NCBI GenBank assembly: GCA_011390465.1
Contig: JAABSH010000004.1
Span: 62,001-126,000, forward strand
Direction of reading: 5' to 3'
Length of the DNA: 64,000 nucleotides
Source of the DNA: Desulfobacteraceae bacterium
GTDB taxonomy: Bacteria > Desulfobacterota > Desulfobacteria > Desulfobacterales > Desulfosalsimonadaceae
Part shown: in pieces, positions 61,961 to 64,000 of the stretch
Position numbering within the stretch: the first letter of the stretch is position 1
Layout: the number at the start of each line of letters is the position of its first letter
Notes under the pieces: model-generated
Seen by the model: only the letters and a program-made list of their open reading frames with translations
Databases searched by the model: none
Told to the model about the DNA's origin: nothing
Position numbers and translations under genes: made by a program

Positions 61961-64000
61961 ATGACCGGGCTGCTCTTTTTATTTACTTCTTTATTCCTTG
62001 GTTTTGTTATTGAGGAAAAGGCAAAGCTCACGGATGACAGTCTATGGGAAAAACTCGCTTTTGCAGTGATTGTGGGATTTTTTTTTTCCACATGGCTTAT
62101 TTTTTTACTGTCATTGGTTTTCGGTTTCAACAACGTATCTGTTTTTTCGTCTTTATTCATCCTTTTTGTCTTCATTGTATATGCGTGGCCAACAGACACA
62201 AAACCCAGTCTATGGATATGGGGCATTTTTTCATCAGATAAAAAAATTCCACTGACCCTCTGGTTTTTGTTGTTGTTTATCATGCCTTTTTTTATTTTTG
62301 GGGTGTGGGAAACAGATTCAGGTGACTGGATGTTTCTTGGCAACTATACTGATCTTTCCTACCACATGTCGATCATTTCTGCATTTCTGGAACAACCCGG
62401 CTTCCCGCCCGAAAATCCTCAGTGTGCCGGCGCAAAAATGAGTTATCATTTTCTGGTGAATTTCCATTCGGCTATCCTCCATTTTGGGGGATTCAGCCTG
62501 CTGGCCGCCGTCATTATTCCACAGATATTATTTGCCTTTGCACTGGCAACAATGCTTTATTATTTTTACCGGACGCTGTTAGAGAGTGAAATATCCACTT
62601 TCTTTTCAGCAACTCTTTTTATTATGGGACACATTGCCTTTTTTAACATTCTTTCCGCATTGGCAGGGCACCCGGTTTCCCATATAAACTTCGATATCAC
62701 TTCCTGGCACAGCATAAAAGAGCATATGCTGTTTCCTTATTATAATTTTCTGAATCCCGTAATTAATTATTTTCATCCGCAGCGTCCGTTTCTATTTGCT
62801 TTCCCTCTTTCACTGATAGTTTTGTCGTCTCTTTACAAAGTGGTTTTAAAAAGGGACTCTGATTCTAAGATCCTCTTTTTCCTTTCAATGATCATCGGCC
62901 TGATGCCGCTGTTTCATGCACATACATTTCTTATTCTTGCCCCGATAATCGTTTTATCTGCATTGTATCTTCGGTTTGATTTTAAAAAGACAGTGCTGGT
63001 GCTATTGCCCTTAGGGCTGGCCCTCGGGCAGATCTGGTTTATTCTTTCCCAGCCCAAGACACCTGGATTTTCTGGATTTGATGTGCATAAATTGGGCGGT
63101 GGACTGACGGACGTAATGATATTCAATTCTGAGATTTTGGCACGGGTGTTATTCTGGATACGGACAACCGGATTCTCTTTCCTGCTCGGGCTTGCAGGAT
63201 TTTGGGCCTATTACAGAAGAAATCGATTGTTTTCCATAGTGTCTCGGGAGGGAAGGAAAAATAGTGTTTTGTTGATTTATTTTTTTGTCCCTTTTTGTTT
63301 TTTTGTGCTGATTAATTTTTACCGGTTTTCTCCCAACTGGGGCGACAGTAATAAGTTTTTTCTCTATCTGAATTTAATATTATCTTTTTTTGCAGGCAAT
63401 CTTCTTGGGCGTTGGTTTAAAAAGAATTGGGCGTGCAAGGTCGCATCGCTGGTGCTTGTTTTGGTCGCTGCAATTATCCCTTCAACAATAGAAGCTTATG
63501 GCATATTTACAAGATCCGGGAGCCCTTTTTTTTCAGGGTGTGACAGGCATGTCGCAGATTGGATAAGATATAACACCCCCGAAGACGCGATTTTTTTGAC
63601 AGCAGACACTACCATTCACTTCTTGCCCCCCTTGAGCGGCAGACGGGTGGTAGATGGGTCCTATACCAGCAATACCGGGTTTAAAAAGCCCGGAACGGAA
63701 AATGACGTCAGAAAGATTTACAAAACAGGTGATTCATCGCTGATAAAAAAATATAATATCACGCATGTTTTGCTGGGGCCCCATGAAAAAAGAAGGTATG
63801 TAACTGAGGAAAAGGCGTTCCAACAATATCGACTGATTTACGATCAAACGTGTTGCGGTGAAACCTATCAAATATTTAATGCCCGGGAAAAAGGCGTATA
63901 TCGCAAACCCGAAAAAAACCTGAGGCAACCGGAAACGCCAAACCGCAATGAAGTTTATTTAAGTGATATTGTCCCGGTCAAGGTCACTCAGAGTATTGGG
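61961..64000 (+). CDS. Polytopic membrane protein, GT-C-like, 3' end beyond window
   Basis: From ATG 61961 the frame stays open for 680 codons to the window end. It starts with TM helices (LLFLFTSLFLGFVIEEKAK, AVIVGFFFSTWLIFLLSLVFGF) and has about twelve in all. A periplasmic loop after the third or fourth helix has WETDSGDWMFLGNYTDLSYHM and MSYHFLVNFHSAILHFGG. A C-terminal soluble part has HVADWIRYNTPEDAIFLTADT, then FLPPLSGRRVVDGSYTSNTGF, a pattern seen in large membrane sugar-transferase-like proteins. The upstream neighbour is a polyprenyl-phosphate sugar GT2, the usual donor supplier of GT-C enzymes. Exact family and acceptor unknown. Confidence 0.8.
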   Translation, partial: MTGLLFLFTSLFLGFVIEEKAKLTDDSLWEKLAFAVIVGFFFSTWLIFLLSLVFGFNNVSVFSSLFILFVFIVYAWPTDTKPSLWIWGIFSSDKKIPLTLWFLLLFIMPFFIFGVWETDSGDWMFLGNYTDLSYHMSIISAFLEQPGFPPENPQCAGAKMSYHFLVNFHSAILHFGGFSLLAAVIIPQILFAFALATMLYYFYRTLLESEISTFFSATLFIMGHIAFFNILSALAGHPVSHINFDITSWHSIKEHMLFPYYNFLNPVINYFHPQRPFLFAFPLSLIVLSSLYKVVLKRDSDSKILFFLSMIIGLMPLFHAHTFLILAPIIVLSALYLRFDFKKTVLVLLPLGLALGQIWFILSQPKTPGFSGFDVHKLGGGLTDVMIFNSEILARVLFWIRTTGFSFLLGLAGFWAYYRRNRLFSIVSREGRKNSVLLIYFFVPFCFFVLINFYRFSPNWGDSNKFFLYLNLILSFFAGNLLGRWFKKNWACKVASLVLVLVAAIIPSTIEAYGIFTRSGSPFFSGCDRHVADWIRYNTPEDAIFLTADTTIHFLPPLSGRRVVDGSYTSNTGFKKPGTENDVRKIYKTGDSSLIKKYNITHVLLGPHEKRRYVTEEKAFQQYRLIYDQTCCGETYQIFNAREKGVYRKPEKNLRQPETPNRNEVYLSDIVPVKVTQSIG

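Overview
The window reads as chromosome of a Desulfobacterota (Desulfobacterales-type, sulfate-reducing or syntrophic) bacterium. The left part has high-GC codon use. It carries a methylmalonyl-CoA:pyruvate transcarboxylase-type propionate module, a type B succinate dehydrogenase/fumarate reductase, a 4-hydroxybutyryl-CoA dehydratase-like flavoprotein and an AmmeMemoRadiSam locus. Assignment to Desulfobacterales is inferred from this gene set; no rRNA or tRNA gene was seen.

Layout. (1) 1-14.6 kb, plus strand: a TetR regulator with two matching 15-bp palindromes upstream, then one co-directional module: methylmalonyl-CoA epimerase, mutase, its MeaB/ArgK GTPase chaperone, a 12S-like acyl-CoA carboxyltransferase, a small protein, a 5S-like carboxyltransferase fused to a biotin carrier, SucCD, SdhC-SdhA-SdhB and a small membrane protein. 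Together they interconvert propionyl-CoA and fumarate, moving CO2 between propionyl-CoA and pyruvate. A bidirectional terminator follows. (2) 14.6-23 kb: an S1-domain protein, a radical SAM protein, a 3D-domain lipoprotein, then a three-gene AmmeMemoRadiSam operon in which the radical SAM enzyme has a Tat-like leader, Memo and AMMECR1 are fused behind an export signal, and a polytopic spermidine-synthase-like protein lies between them. (3) 23-33.4 kb: a large acidic HEAT-repeat protein, a DUF89/ARMT1 protein, a membrane-anchored kinase-like protein, the 4-hydroxybutyryl-CoA dehydratase-like enzyme, a CDF metal transporter and a cytidylate-kinase-like protein.

(4) 33.6-48.3 kb, minus strand: a tightly spaced five-gene envelope operon (AsmA/YdbH-like protein, DUF1318/YdbL-like lipoprotein, a 2934-residue exported propeller-TPR-CHAT protein, an SH3 protein, a Tat-type M48 protease). 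This is the strongest candidate for an undescribed system. (5) 48.3-54.5 kb, accessory: a four-helix-bundle gene inside heptamer repeats, glpD, an IstB remnant, a PIN/RHH pair, HipBA and an internally deleted IS256-type element. (6) 54.5-64 kb, plus strand, clearly more AT-rich: a secreted NAGPA-M23-Big2-dockerin protein and a surface-glycan cluster (two GT2 transferases, a B12-type radical SAM protein, a NodU-type carbamoyltransferase, and a polytopic membrane protein that runs off the window end). Composition and the flanking transposon relic suggest horizontal acquisition.

Intergenic regions hold dispersed repeats: two copies of a ~140-bp element (16.2 and 26.2 kb), related termini at 57.3 kb, and three long hairpins built from CAGAG-type words (17.9, 26.4, 33.5 kb). 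All functions come from reading the sequence; no database search was run.
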